Assembly: GCA_013423325.1 (NCBI GenBank)
Contig: BLJB01000113.1
Coordinates: forward strand, 1-33,819
Length of the DNA stretch: 33,819 nucleotides
Direction of reading: 5' to 3'
Source: Usnea hakonensis
Taxonomy: Eukaryota > Ascomycota > Lecanoromycetes > Lecanorales > Parmeliaceae
Shown here: positions 11,100-21,944 of the stretch, piece by piece
Numbering within the stretch: the stretch's first letter is position 1
Layout of the letters: the number at the start of each line of letters is the position of its first letter
Translations under genes and position numbers: made by a program
The notes under the pieces: generated by a model
The model's input: the letters and a program-made list of their open reading frames with translations, nothing else
The model's database searches: none
Told to the model about the DNA's origin: nothing

Positions 11100-12950
11100 A
11101 TTATATAGATAAATAAATAGTTAATTATAAGAGGTAGCTTTATATTAGTAATTTTTATATTAAAAGTCTATAATAGATATTATTTTAATAAAGTATTTAT
11201 TAATATAATTCTCTACTTTTTATTTATTTCTTTAGCCTTTTAATTAAATATTTTTAATATTATTATTTTAGATACTCGCTTAGTAAGCCTTTAATTAGTA
11301 AAGAGGAAATTTATAATCTAGATTATTAATATTAATAGAATATAAGGGTTAACGGTTTAATATTATAATTTATAGTTTTAAGGTTAAAGCTAGTAATAAA
11401 GCTAATAGCGGAGCTAGAAATAATATCTAATTATTTTTTTAATAGCTTTAATATCTATAAAAAAATAATTTCTATTAATAAATATTAAATTAATAAGAGT
11501 TTTAGTCTTAACTAAGTTTTTATTATTTTATTAACTAGTAATTATATTAATTATACTATTTAAGAAGCTAATTATTATAATAAAATTAGCGATTTATTTA
11601 GAAAGAATTTCTAATAGTAATATTATTATATCTAATAATATTTTTAGATTTATTATATTAATTAGTAGAAGCCTATTATCTATATTTATAATTATTAATA
11701 TTTATTAAAAAAGAGTTAATAGTATTCTTATATCTAGATTTATTAAGATCTCGCTATATTTCTAGATTAATATTATTATAGATAATATTAAATTAGACTA
11801 TAATAATATCTATATTAATATTTTTAGTAGATTAAAGAATTTTTTAGATATATTTATATAATTCTTTTTAAATAATTATATTTTTTAGGAAATATCTTTT
11901 ATAGAGTATAATATTAATAATAATATAAAATAGTTTTTTAAAGTAATTAATTAATAATATAATCTACTTATTAATATTATTATTAAATTTAGTTAGTCTT
12001 TTTTTAATAGGGGCTATTTTAGCTATCTATTATATAAGAGTAGTATTTTATAAACTTATCTATAAATTCTCTTAAATAATAATAATATCCTTTATAACTA
12101 TAATATTTTTAGTATAATTAATAAATAGATATATATCTCTAAAATAAGTTTTTTTATTAATATATTTAATTAGAGATCTAGAATAGATTAATACTCTATT
12201 ATAGTAAAGATCGAAAAAGTCTAAATTATTAAGATTCTATTATCTAGATCTATTAGTAGTATTAATATTATTATAATTATTTTATCTATTATTATCGAAT
12301 AGTCTTTATACTTTTATTATATCTTATCTAAATTTAATTATTATAGATCTTAATTTAGCTATTTAAATTATATTAAAATCTAAGGTATTTAAGATTATTA
12401 TAATTATTTTAAATAGATTAGCCGGTTCTTTTAAAATATTATATTTTTAGACTTTTTCTTTAATAGAGGTATATCTAGATATTTCTACTCTAATATTTAT
12501 AAAAAGTATAAATATATTTAATAAATAATAATTATACTCTTAATATAAGATAATAATAATTAAATTAAAATTTAGATTATAATTTTATTAGAGTAATTAT
12601 AAAAGGTTTAATTATAACTTTCTAAAAAGGAAAATATAGTCTTCTAGCTAAATATAAATCTTAATAAATAAATTAATAAAGCTTTAAAATTAATTTTAAA
12701 GTATTAATTAATAGTACTATAATTACTAATATATTAAATATATAGAAGTAATTAATAATATAATAATAGAAGGCGTAATAGAAGCTAATAATATAAAAGT
12801 AGATAATAGATTATTAGGCGGAATCTAATAATAAGATCTTATTTAACTAGTTCTATTTAAAGGGTTAGATTAGTATTATTAAGATAACGGTTAATACTAA
12901 TAATAATTAATACTTAATTAAATATAAGAATAGTACTCGTTAAATTATAA
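11100..12950 (-). pseudogene. gag-like region of element B (tentative)
   Basis: On the minus strand a frame with mostly RIP-type stops runs between the 5' LTR and the protease. Allowing for the expected changes it would be rich in Thr, Pro and Ser, with stretches such as KNYINISKKFFNLLKIL. Position and composition fit a gag protein, but I see no diagnostic capsid motif, and damage is too heavy for a firm call. Confidence 0.4.
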
Positions 12951-12971
12951 TAATTAGAGTATAACTACTAT

Positions 12972-13175
12972 TATTAAATAAAAAAGTAAAAAGTAGTTAT
13001 TCTTTATAAATAATATAGATTAAATTATAGATAATAATAAAGATATATTATCTCTATTAATATTTATTATTAAGTATATATATTAAGCCCCGCTAAGGTA
13101 AATCCGGATAAGCGCCGGTTATCTAAAAGTCCGACTCCGCTATAGTGGATACGGACCTCTAGATAATCTGTAACA
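12972..13175 (-). repeat. Right (5') LTR of element B
   Basis: 204 bp. The shared core includes GGTAAATCCGGATAAGCGC and AAAGTCCGACTCCGCTATAG. The right (outer) end CTGTAACA is preserved where the partner reads CTATAATA. TSD copy CTTAT follows at 13176-13180. Confidence 0.9.
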
Positions 13176-13180
13176 CTTAT

Positions 13181-13338
13181 ATTAAGAAGCTAAAATAGGA
13201 GAATAGTATCCTTTATTTTAGACTAGAAGTAGTAAGAATAGAATAGTTTCTATTTATATAGATAAAGAAAGCGGGTAAAGAGATTAAAAAATATTCTATA
13301 TTTCTAGTTAAAATTAAGAGCCTTAAAGAGGTAAATAG
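13181..13338 (+). pseudogene. LINE ORF1, central piece between B and C
   Basis: A 158-bp piece of LINE ORF1 trapped between elements B and C. The frame continues directly from 7916 once B and one CTTAT are removed (...KD-stop-GAYIKKLK...), and reads ENSILYFRLEVVRIE and KKAGKEIKKYSIFLVKIKSL. It continues into 23296 after removal of C and one AATAG (...KEVNRLIVENII...). The spacing of helices fits the part of fungal LINE ORF1 just before the zinc knuckles. Confidence 0.75.
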
Positions 13339-13524
13339 TGTGACAGCAGTCACTAATTGGTAGCATGTGAATGGTAGTAAGTGAATACATTGATTGTATT
13401 GTACTATAGAAGTGAATATAAAGATATAGAGTGAATTATAGCCCGAAGACCAAGATTACTAAGTTAGATCTAGAAGCTAGCCCTATATAGACTAGTCCGA
13501 TCTAGACCTTCTAGTATCGTAATA
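13339..13524 (-). repeat. Left (3') LTR of element C
   Basis: 186 bp, from TGTGACAGCAGTCAC to ...GTATCGTAATA. The left (outer) half keeps many CA/TG sites that are TA in the partner LTR at 23105-23290. Confidence 0.93.
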
Positions 13525-13992
13525 GTTACTTCTATTTTAATATACTTATCGCCTCGATAAGTATAATATTAGGAAGTAAATAAGTAGTAGTAATAAATAA
13601 GATATATATATATAGTATTATTAATAATACTAAGTTAATATCTTCTATATTAAACTATATTAGAAACCGCCTAGGGATTATAATAAGCTTATACTTTATT
13701 ATTAGAAATTACTATATTAGAAATACAATACTATATCTCTTCCTTAGGAGTCGCTAAGAACTACTATACTAAATAGTATATATATCTTTAGGTAACTACC
13801 TAGTTAGTAAGGAAGGATCGTAACGGTAATTATATAGATATTAACGGCTTCGGTATTATAATAATAGTTTTATTTTTTTTAAGCGTAGTTACGAAAGGCT
13901 TTAAGAGAGGTTTAGATAGTATTATTATTATAATCGCCTTACTCTTACCTCTAGAAATCCTAGGCTATATAGTAGTAGCGAGTCTCGAGCGG

Positions 13993-14046
13993 GTAAGAGT
14001 TATAGGACCGGATTTACTAGTAAGAGTTATAGGACCGGATTTACTA
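13993..14046. repeat. 27-bp exact tandem duplication
   Basis: Two identical 27-bp copies (13993-14019 and 14020-14046), each starting GTAAGAGTTATAGGACCGG and ending TTTACTA. They lie between the chromodomain and the 3' LTR of element C. The related element E has a single similar stretch near 28150. Confidence 0.85.
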
Positions 14047-14249
14047 GAGACTAGGAGGTCGTTTATAGAAGGCTTTCTTAGTACTAAAGCTATATTATTA
14101 CTTATCTTAGAAGGGGTAATAGAAGTTATATTATTATTAAGGCGGATAGGTAGATTCGACTTTTTAGTAAGCTTCTATAGGCCGGATTTACTAGGCTATA
14201 ATAGTAATTTCCCTTTTTTAGAAATTATATCTATAGTAGTTAATCCTAG

Positions 14250-14430
14250 CTACTCGTTATAATCCCTAATTAATTCTAGGGTATTATCTAGATCTTTAAT
14301 ATTATACTAGATATTAAATTCCGGGCCGTATTTAGCCTATCTTACTAGATACTCTATATATTATCTAGTTCCTCAATATAACTAACGCCTATTTAATAGC
14401 TCTTTAATTATATAGATACTTATATCGCCT
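14250..14430 (-). pseudogene. Chromodomain of element C
   Basis: On the minus strand the segment reads YIEYLVR, a residue mutated from likely Trp, then KYGPEFNI, a stop at a likely Trp, then YNIKDLDNTLELIRDYN. This matches the chromodomain pattern YLVRW-x-GYGPE...W-x-N-x-x-x-L-x-N-A-x-EL. The aromatic Trp codons are TAG stops or altered, as expected for RIP. It lies downstream of the integrase core, at the C-terminus of the polyprotein. In this family the domain is thought to tether integration to heterochromatin. Confidence 0.78.
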
Positions 14431-15700
14431 TCTATTAATACTACGGTAGGCTATATAGGTTAAGTATAGTAATATAGATCTTTACTAGGATTAGGATATA
14501 GTTCTAAATAAGCGACTAAAATTACCGGGTATATTTACTAGTATAGTAGTAAATCGAGTTAGTATATAAGATTCCCAACCTTTTTAAGTATCTTAAATAG
14601 TTCTACCCTTTACGCTCCTAGCTTCCTAGAAGTTACTAATAAAATATAGTACCCTTTATATAACCGGAGTAAAGTATACTATCCCTTTTTAAGACGTAAG
14701 GGTATATAAGTCTAATTATAATAAAGTTTAGTATATATCTAAATAAAAGCTATAGCGTTTAAAATAGCTAGTCTAGTTACTCTCGGGTTAATTTATATAG
14801 AATTAGGATCTATATCTAGTTTCTATAGATTTAGAGCGGTAATAAGCGTAAACCTATAGATAGCCTTATTAGGTATTTTACTAGTACTAATAGAAATAGA
14901 GTTATTTAGGTATACCTAGAGGCGTAGTAGTATTATAAGCTATTCGCGTAGATTATCTAAGATTCCTAAATAATATTATAAAGCTATTTTAATAGTTTAA
15001 TTAGTTCTCTCGCTCTACTTATCCGATTATAAATAATAGGTAGTATTATAAAGTAGATTAACCCCTAATAATTTAAATAGCTTAGACTAAAGATCCGCTA
15101 AGAACTTTCTATTATAATCTAATAATATTATTTTTAGAAGACCCTAGTCTATTAGCGTAAGTTAGTTTAGTAAAGCCTTCGCCTAATCCTTTATATTCTA
15201 AGTTAACTTACCTAGTACTACTATAATTCGCTTAATAAACTTATAGATTACTAGTATTATTATATTATAGCCTTTTTTAGTTAGTAGAAGTAAAAGAATA
15301 AAGTTAATAGTAATAGTATAGAAAAATATTAGCGATAACTTAATTAGCTATATTACTCTATATAGTATATATCTCTTTATTTAGTAAATCTAGTACTCTA
15401 GATAATAATATATATACTCCTAGATATACTTTATTATATTTCGGATATACTAGATAGAAGCCTTTTCTAAATAACGAGTATACCCGGGATAACCCTCTTT
15501 ATAGGTAATTCCTAGGATATCTTTAACGTATAAAGTTAATATATAGAGACGTCTTAGATAGTAGGTATAATTACTAGTAGTAATATTAAGTTAAAAAATA
15601 AGACTATTAGGCTCCTAGGTAAAAGGAAGCTTTATAGTACCCTCGCCGCTATTATTAGTAGACTTATTAATTTTAGTATTAATATTAAGGACTTTATTAA
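14430..15700 (-). pseudogene. Integrase of element C
   Basis: Catalyses cDNA insertion. The clearest part of the DDE core on the minus strand is LDYNRKFLADL (15091-15120), equivalent to SDRD-x-KF of fungal gypsy integrases, followed by LFKLLGVNLLYNTTYYL and the SERTN motif (about 15000-15020, from QSERTNQT) with its Glu intact. Then come YYLGILDNLRE, LNNSISISTSKIPNKAIYRF and a C-terminal region leading to the chromodomain. The first Asp and the HHCC finger (expected about 15.3-15.7 kb) are not clearly readable. Stops are TAG/TAA at Gln/Trp sites. Confidence 0.85.
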
Positions 15701-15899
15701 TATATATATAAGCTAGGTTTTTATAGTAGCCTTCGAGAAGTCTCTATTTAAATTCTTATAATATTTCTATTAGTATAGTAATAAAGTAATATACTTTAGA
15801 ATATAGAAGTAAGGATTTAGGATCTTTAGACTTAGCTTCTAGAAGTATAAGTAGTATATCTAGCTCGCCTTCCTATACTATAGTAGGCTTCTAACTACT

Positions 15900-17350
15900 T
15901 TCTAGTCTAGATAGAGCGTTAGGTACTACGTACTACTTTCTAGGCTTATAACGAATAATAAGTTTAAAGCGTTATAGGTAATCTAACGCTTATACTAGAT
16001 ATAGATTTATTTTATTAGTACTACTAATAGTAAGAGAAGTCTATTTAGTAATTCTTAATACCGATCTATAATCTATAAAGATTATAGTAGAAGTTTTTAA
16101 CAATTCTATTATATATCGAATTTTACGTACTACCTATATAATACTTATTAATTCTAACTTAGTTAGCTAGTATCTTAATTTAGCGCCGTTAATAATTTAG
16201 CTTAAAAAGAGGATTAGTTTAATATCCTTCCTAGTAGGGTATAGTAAGGATTAATTAGAACTATCTATAGAAGGCTTTAATAGGGTAAATAGGTAGTATA
16301 GTATTTAGAAGTCCTTTATATAATATACTATAGTATTAATCCTAGCTTCTTTACTAGAGTTTAGATCGATAAATAATAGCCTAGTAAGATTAAAGTAAAC
16401 TAGAAAGATAGACTTATTTAGTATAGCTTATACTACCTAGAAAGATTTATATTCTACTTTAGTAGAATTAAATCGTATTCTAGTAGTAAAAGCTTTTCGG
16501 GTAGATCCTTAAGGTACTCCCTTAAGTAGCTTAATCTTCCTATCCTAAAGTAGCTTACTAATCCTAGTATATTTTTTAATATACTTACGGAGCTAGTATA
16601 TTAATCCTAAATACGTTTTAAGCTTCTATAATATATTAGGAAAGATAAGTAAACTAACTATATAAATTTTATTTTTAAAAGTTATAAGGTTTATAGAATT
16701 AATATATTTACCTAATAGCTTAATTAATAGATAGGCTATAAAGATTTTAATAGACTAAATATAGATATATACCTAGATAAGCGTTTAGAAGACTCGCTCG
16801 AGGTATACTAGATATTCCTAAAGAGTCTTAGAAATAATAATAATATCGTTAATATAGACTTTTATAAAATCTTTAAATAGTCTTAGAATATATTTAATTT
16901 ATCTTTATATATAAGCGACTAATCCTTTATAGCCTATAACTACTATATTAAATATTTTCTAGCCTCTATAATTAATAATAGTTTATTTATAGCGGTCTTC
17001 TCTTATAATATACTAATAATAGAAAAAGGATCGGGTATCTAGGATTATAATATAAGGGTAGCCTCTAATAAAGGCGACTATATTAGCTTAGAGAGGGACT
17101 AGGTATATATTATTCTAGACTATCTTATTTAATCCTCTAATATCTATTACTAGTCTTTTATTATATTTACTATTCGGTAGAGTTTTCTAGATAATAAAGA
17201 CTAGCTAGCTAAATAGTGTACTTTTTATCTTAACCGAGTTAGTCTATAATAGTCGGCCCTAAATATATAGCTTATTAAAGATTTAGTTAACTACTTCTTT
17301 TTCCTTTATATCTAATAGATAAATCTAGACTTTAATAGGAGTATACTTTT
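15900..17350 (-). pseudogene. Reverse transcriptase and RNase H of element C
   Basis: Fungal gypsy RT with the fingers-palm order visible on the minus strand: an RGLNK-like motif, LLEATLIL and IREDRYKYNY-like segments in shifted frames (17.2-17.0 kb), VVIGYKGLVAYI, then FKDFIKVYINDIIIISKTL with the catalytic loop at 16842-16856. The canonical YIDD reads YIND, so the first Asp is now Asn. KTYLGLIY and RKYIKKYTRISKLL follow. RNase H begins near LTRLLFIDLNSSKEARI (about 16365-16400), where the catalytic Asp of the first strand remains. Inactive because of stops and active-site loss. Confidence 0.88.
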
Positions 17351-17859
17351 CCTAGTCTATATATAAGGGAATTCTTATCTAGTATTACTCTAGTAGGTCT
17401 ATAAAAGATCTATAATCTTTCTAAAGCTCTAGGTAAGACTCGATAAGCTTATAAAAGGGTATAGTAATATCGCTATTCCCGTAAACGGTAATACTATTAG
17501 CTATTTTAGTTTCTTTAATAACTAATAATTTAGTAAGCTTAGAACTCCTTATAGCGATAAGCTTTTTATTATATTATACTTCCTTCTCGGAAGCTAAATC
17601 TAACTTAGTAACTTTTAACGTAGTAGATCCTACTTCTAATATAGTAAGGTAGTAGTTATTATAGTTAATTTCTAATATAATATCTAGTTAAAGGTATCTA
17701 GAAAGGATTATAGATTTACTAGTATTATTCCTAGTAATAACCGAATAGAACGAATTATTAATAAGATAGGTATATAATAAGATTACTAAAGTATTAGGCT
17801 CGAATAAGAAATCCCGGTTATCTAGTAAGGTAGTATAAAAGACCGGAATAACTATTTAG

Positions 17860-18250
17860 CTATTAGGTAGTACTACTATCTTCTACTCTACTACTATAGG
17901 CTTTATTATAATATTACGAGTCCTAGGCTTAAAATTAATCGCTACCGTAATATTATATAATTTAATATATATTTAGCCTTTAGAAATTATAATATTAATC
18001 TTTTTTAGGCCAATAATATTAGTCCTTAATAATATTTTAGTTTTTAAACTATTAATAAGATAGGCTTCCTTAGTTAGTTTAGTATAGATATCCTTACCGC
18101 GATACTTCCTAGAAAAATATATTTCTAAAAGTATATATTCCCGAGTAGAGTAATAATTATTACTAATACCCCGGACTAATATTAGGGAAGCTATTATCCG
18201 GATATAGATTCCTAGGAGTTACTCTAAGAGAAAAGCCCGGTCGATTAATA
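17860..18250 (-). pseudogene. Aspartic protease region of element C
   Basis: On the minus strand a well preserved open stretch reads LVRGISNNYYSTREYILLEI, then YFSRKYRGKDIYTKLTKEAY, LINSLKTKILLRTNIIGLKK and INIIISKG. It matches the second half of fungal gypsy retropepsin domains: an RGIG motif, a REAHIVDDLKAKMLIGNDILGPE-type strand pair and a final ITIPIEA-like strand. Asp-to-Asn and Gly-to-Arg changes are RIP-type. The N-terminal DTG/DSG lies upstream (about 18.4-18.5 kb) and is not clearly readable. Confidence 0.75.
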
Positions 18251-18899
18251 TAACTAAGTAATCTATATAGACTATTATTACTATTGCGGTAGTAGTTAAT
18301 ATAATAAAAAGAGTTAGGAAGTAGTAGTTCTAGAAGCCGAAACTAGTGCCTAGTTCCGTAATTACGGTAGTAGATTCTACTATTTTAATATCTTTATAGA
18401 ATATAGTAGCTAAGGTAGCTATAGGAGGCTTTAATAGATAGTCCCTAGTATAAATATATTTATATAGTAAATTATTAGATAGAAATTCTAACTAGTAGCG
18501 ATAGTACGTATAGACTATTATTAGTAAGACTACTAGGGTAGTCGGAGTATCCTCTTCCTCCGATTAATAGCTAGGATTATAGTAGTTAATATTAGGATCC
18601 TCTAGATAGTACCTATCTAGGTTAGGTGGATTAGGAGATTCCTAGTAGTTATCGATTTTATCTATTATTTTATCGTCTTCTATAGTAGCGTATACTATAG
18701 GCTTCCGCTATTAAACCTTCTTATTAAAAGGCTTCTTTTAACTACTAGGCCTTTATTTCGACTTTAAAAGTAACCCTTTTACTACGTTTTCTAGTAGTAA
18801 TAGCTACTTAGTAGGTAGTAACCTAAAAGCGTAAGGCCGATCTAAGTACTATAGATAATTATTATTATAATTCTAATAAGGGTAGTAAGGGATATTAGC

Positions 18900-19684
18900 T
18901 AGAGGTTATCTATAGTATAATATAAACTTCTATTCCGGATATTATTATTATTAATTTTATTATTTTATAGCTTACTTTTTAGAGGAGTAATTAGTATTAC
19001 TAAAATTATAGAAGCCTAATATAGGCCGTCTAGTAAGCTTTATTTATATATCTATTTAGATATCTAGTTATTCTATAAACCCTCTTATAGTAGTAATACT
19101 AGAAGGTTCCGGGATATAGATCTTAAATTCGACTACTAGGTTATTCTAGGCTATCGTTAGCTATCTCTAAACTATAGATACCTAAGCTACTTTAGCGTAT
19201 TAAAGGATATTCTAAACGAAACTATAGGGATATATATAATTCCTAGTATTATTAAGGGTATACTTCTTTTTCTAAAGTAATTCCTAGGCCTTAGGAGTCC
19301 TAGTTTTAAATTACTTAATAAGCTAGTTATACTAGTCTTTTAGTAGTATTATCTATAGTAAATCTTTCTTAGTATTATTAAGCTCTACCGAATACTAGCT
19401 TTATAGCTCTCTTTAGAAGTATTTAGGTAGTATAGTATATAATTTATTAAAATATTATAATTTAGTAAGGTCTTTTAATCTATTAATAAAAGTATATATA
19501 TCTCGATAAAATAAGTATCGGCTTACTATAATAATAGGAGTATTATCCGGATCCTTAAGGCTATTATTAAAGAATCCTACTTTTTTAGCCTTCTAGTCCT
19601 GCTAATTAGTATTAACTACTATAGTAGTAAGAGTAGGTAACGAGGTAGTAGTAGTAGAAGTTACTCTAATTAAATTAATAATAG
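18900..19684 (-). pseudogene. gag of element C, main part
   Basis: Capsid-like protein. The minus-strand frame reads KKVGFFNNSLKDPDNTPIII, then VSRYLFYRDIYTFINRLKDL, then YFNKLYTILPKYF and YSVELNNTKKDLL (about 19560-19340). This corresponds to the fungal gypsy gag pattern in which a FYRDVYTFIDRL segment is followed by L-P-x-C-L-x-G-x-A-x-x-W-Y. The N-terminal part lies on the other side of element D (22130-22500): removing D and one AATAG gives a continuous frame (...SFTSK..NTIINLIRVTSTT...). Between 18250 and 18900 the gag C-terminus and protease N-terminus are expected, but I see no clear zinc knuckle. Confidence 0.75.
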
Positions 19685-19869
19685 TGTTACGAGTGTGACA
19701 GCTTCCATGGTCGTGCACATACGCTTAGCGACCTATCTTGGCCTAGCGTGTCTTGGCAAAGTCACTGCAGCCCACAAATAGCTTTCACTACTGTACATAG
19801 ATTTACTCCCTATCAATTGAATCCTCGTTATATACCACTATTGACATATGTCTAGTTACAGTCCTAACA
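19685..19869 (+). repeat. LTR1 of element D
   Basis: 185 bp, TGTTACGAG...GTCCTAACA, directly after TSD AATAG. Differences from LTR2 and LTR3 are nearly all CA/TG versus TA. Confidence 0.95.
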
Positions 19870-20059
19870 TTATTTAATTGATCCGTCAATCGTACGATAT
19901 CGATAATCCTATTATTATTACGCTCGTATCTCTAGGCGAGCTTAAAGAAGCTGGTAGGGGGGTGTCACCGAGCACCCAGGTATATCCTAAGCAATATGGA
20001 GTGCCCTAGTAACGCCCAAGTAATACGGTACTGCTATATTTCGGAGTATGACTGCCGGG

Positions 20060-20225
20060 AGTAGAGGGGGTATAGCCGGAGCCTGCCGTAAGACCTTACG
20101 GGGCCGGAGTATGGTATACCTACATGTGACTGGGGTATACTAGTGAGCCTGCTACAATGGCACGGAACGGAGTATGGGCATAGCCGGAGCCTACCGTAAG
20201 ACCTTGAGGGGCCGGAGTATAGCAT
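20060..20225 (+). repeat. Repeated GC-rich inverted-repeat motif in D
   Basis: The block TAGCCGGAGCCT(G/A)CCGTAAGACCTT...GGGGCCGGAGTAT occurs twice about 110 bp apart, and again twice in internal copy 2 (about 21190-21355). In the first occurrence CCGTAA-GACC-TTACGG forms a 6-bp stem with a 4-base loop; in the second the stem is broken. Function unknown. Confidence 0.65.
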
Positions 20226-20239
20226 GACTGCGTGTGACG

Positions 20240-20590
20240 GAGTGAGCCTACTTCAATGGCAAACGCGACTACGACCGACCTCTTCACTGAGTATATCGGC
20301 AACTGCACGTCAAATAGTGAGCCTACTATAATGGCAACCCTTCCACAAAGTGAGCCTGCTTTAATGGCAAACGCGACTACGACCGACCTCTTCACTGAGC
20401 ATGTCGGTAACTACCAGTCAAATAGTAAGCCTGCTATAATGGCAAACGCGATTATAATCGACCTCTTTACTAAGTGTATCGACGACTGCGCGTCACATAG
20501 TGAGCCTGCTATAATGGCAAACGCGATTATAATCGACCTCTTTATTGAGTGTGTCGACGACTGCGCGTTACAGAGTGAGCCTGCTACTAA
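20240..20590 (+). repeat. 75-bp tandem repeats in D, internal copy 1
   Basis: Imperfect units with the common parts GTGAGCCTGCT and AATGGCAAACGCGA, then TCGACCTCTTTACTGAG. An interrupted shorter unit lies between the first and second full units. Variation among units is largely C/T and G/A. Confidence 0.85.
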
Positions 20591-20594
20591 ATAG
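20256..20594 (+). CDS. Hypothetical 112-aa repeat protein in D, internal copy 1
   Basis: An ATG at 20256 opens a 112-codon frame made of 25-residue units. Units start ANATTTDLFTE or ANAIIIDLFT and end in SEP/SKP-x-x-M. There are four full units, with a short 11-residue insert (ATLPQSEPALM) after the first. The period is 75 bp in DNA. I know no family with this sequence and see no signal peptide or membrane segment. The frame may simply be a by-product of a 75-bp minisatellite, because the repeats are also conserved at DNA level and the opposite strand is open too. The equivalent frame in internal copy 2 is broken by a TAA. Expression is unproven. Confidence 0.35.
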   Translation: MANATTTDLFTEYIGNCTSNSEPTIMATLPQSEPALMANATTTDLFTEHVGNYQSNSKPAIMANAIIIDLFTKCIDDCASHSEPAIMANAIIIDLFIECVDDCALQSEPATK

Positions 20595-20631
20595 CATATT
20601 CGATTCTTCATAATATATTGATAGTAAGAGC

Positions 20632-20814
20632 TTGGGATTATCAGGGCAAATCTCCAGTGATACTCTTAGGGCAGGCTACCAGCGGGTGTTGAAGTGGACT
20701 CTGCAGTGTAACTGCAGGAATGTGGTTCGGATTCGGCAATTCCTCTCCGGTCAGGTTAGACAAGATCTATGGATTGTGAGCCATGCGGACATGGCTTTTC
20801 AGAGAGGGGGGTAA
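20632..20814 (+). other. Internal 3' region of D up to the polypurine tract
   Basis: A 60-codon open frame ends in RGG-stop within the polypurine tract. The equivalent in copy 2 is not open over the same length. It may be the remnant of the 3' end of a parent pol gene, since pol frames in LTR elements often end at this place, but the residues match no domain I recognise. Confidence 0.3.
20801..20811 (+). promoter_or_regulatory. Polypurine tract upstream of LTR2
   Basis: AGAGAGGGGGG, three bases before the LTR. This is the usual place for the plus-strand primer of an LTR retroelement. The same tract recurs at 21931-21941 before LTR3. Confidence 0.85.
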
Positions 20815-20999
20815 TGTTACGAGTGTGACAGCTTCCATGGTCGTGCATATACGCTTAGCGACCTATCTTGGCCTAGCGTGTCTTGGCAAAGTCACTGCGG
20901 CCCACAAATAGCTTTTACCACTGTACATAGATTTGCTCCCTATCAATTGAATCCTCGTTATATACCACTATTGACATATGTCTAGTTATAGTCCTAACA
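20815..20999 (+). repeat. LTR2 (central) of element D
   Basis: 185 bp, colinear with LTR1 and LTR3, shared by both internal units. Confidence 0.95.
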
Positions 21000-21369
21000 T
21001 TATTTAATTGATCCGTCAATCGTACGATATTGATAATCCTATTATCATTACGCTCGTATCTCTAGGCGAGCTTAAAGAAGCTGGTAGGGGGGTATCACCG
21101 AGCACCCAGGTATATCCTAAGCAATATAGAGTGCCCTAGTAACGCCCAAGCAATACGGTACTGCTACATTTCGGAGTATGACTACCGGGAGTAGAGGGGG
21201 TATAGCCGGAGCCTGCCGTAAGACCTTACGGGGCCGGAGTATGGCATACCTACATGTGACTGGGGTGTACTAGTGAGCCTGCTACAATGGCACGGAACGG
21301 AGCATAGGCATGGCCGGAGCCTACCGTAAGACCTTGAGGGGCCGGAGTATGGTATGACTGCGTGTGACG

Positions 21370-21720
21370 GAGTAAGCCTGCTTCAATGGCAAACGCGACT
21401 ACGACCGACCTCTTCACTAAGCATATCGGCAACTGCACGTCAAATAGTGAGCCTGCTACAATGGCAACCCTTCTATAAAGTGAGCCTGCTTTAATGGCAA
21501 ACGCGACTACGACCGACCTCTTCACTGAGCATGTTAGCAACTACCAGTCAAATAGTGAGCCTACTATAATAGCAAACGCGATTATGATCGACCTCTTTAC
21601 TGAGTGTGTCGACGACTGCGCGTCACATAGTGAGCCTACTACAATGGCAAACGCGATTATGATCGACCTCTTTACTGAGTATGTCGACGACTGCGCGTCA
21701 CAGAGTGAGCCTACTACTAA
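21370..21720 (+). repeat. 75-bp tandem repeats in D, internal copy 2
   Basis: Colinear with 20240-20590 at an offset of 1130 bp. The sequence CTTCCACAAAG of copy 1 reads CTTCTATAAAG here, which makes an in-frame TAA and leaves only an 85-codon frame from 21494. Confidence 0.85.
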
Positions 21721-21930
21721 ATGGCATATTCGATTCTTCATAATATATTGATAGCAAGAGCTTGGGATTATCAGGGTAAATCTCCAGTGATACTCTCAGG
21801 GTAGGCTACCAGCGGGTGTTGAAGTGGACTCTGCAGTGTAACTGCAGGAATGTGGTTCGGATTCGGCAATTCCTCTCCAGTCAGGTTAGACAAGATCCAT
21901 GGATTGTAAGCCATGCGGACATGGCTTTTC

Positions 21931-21941
21931 AGAGAGGGGGG
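21931..21941 (+). promoter_or_regulatory. Polypurine tract upstream of LTR3
   Basis: AGAGAGGGGGG, identical in sequence and spacing to the tract before LTR2. Confidence 0.85.
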
Positions 21942-21944
21942 TAA

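Larger units (their letters stand above)
7917..13175 (-). mobile_element. Element B: LTR retrotransposon with 204-bp LTRs, no RT recognised
   Basis: Two direct repeats of 204 bp (7917-8120 and 12972-13175) enclose about 4.85 kb and are flanked by the 5-bp duplication CTTAT at 7912-7916 and 13176-13180. This proves a single insertion, into LINE ORF1. The ends are TATTAGG...CTGTAACA, consistent with original TG...CA. All readable coding is on the minus strand: a gag-like region (about 11.1-12.9 kb), a retropepsin-like domain (about 10.5-10.9 kb), a conserved-looking unknown segment (about 9.5-10.0 kb) and a long Pro/Thr/Lys-rich frame (about 8.4-9.4 kb). I could not find RT, RNase H or integrase motifs, so it may be non-autonomous. 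Lineage uncertain. Confidence 0.85.

Noticed and set aside
20120..21540. Several minus-strand open frames of 63-96 codons in element D
   Set aside because: They are antisense copies of the 75-bp and GC-rich repeats, open because the repeat period is a multiple of three.
20240..21720. CRISPR-like array
   Set aside because: Units are long, imperfect and contiguous, without unique spacers; the context is a eukaryotic LTR element.
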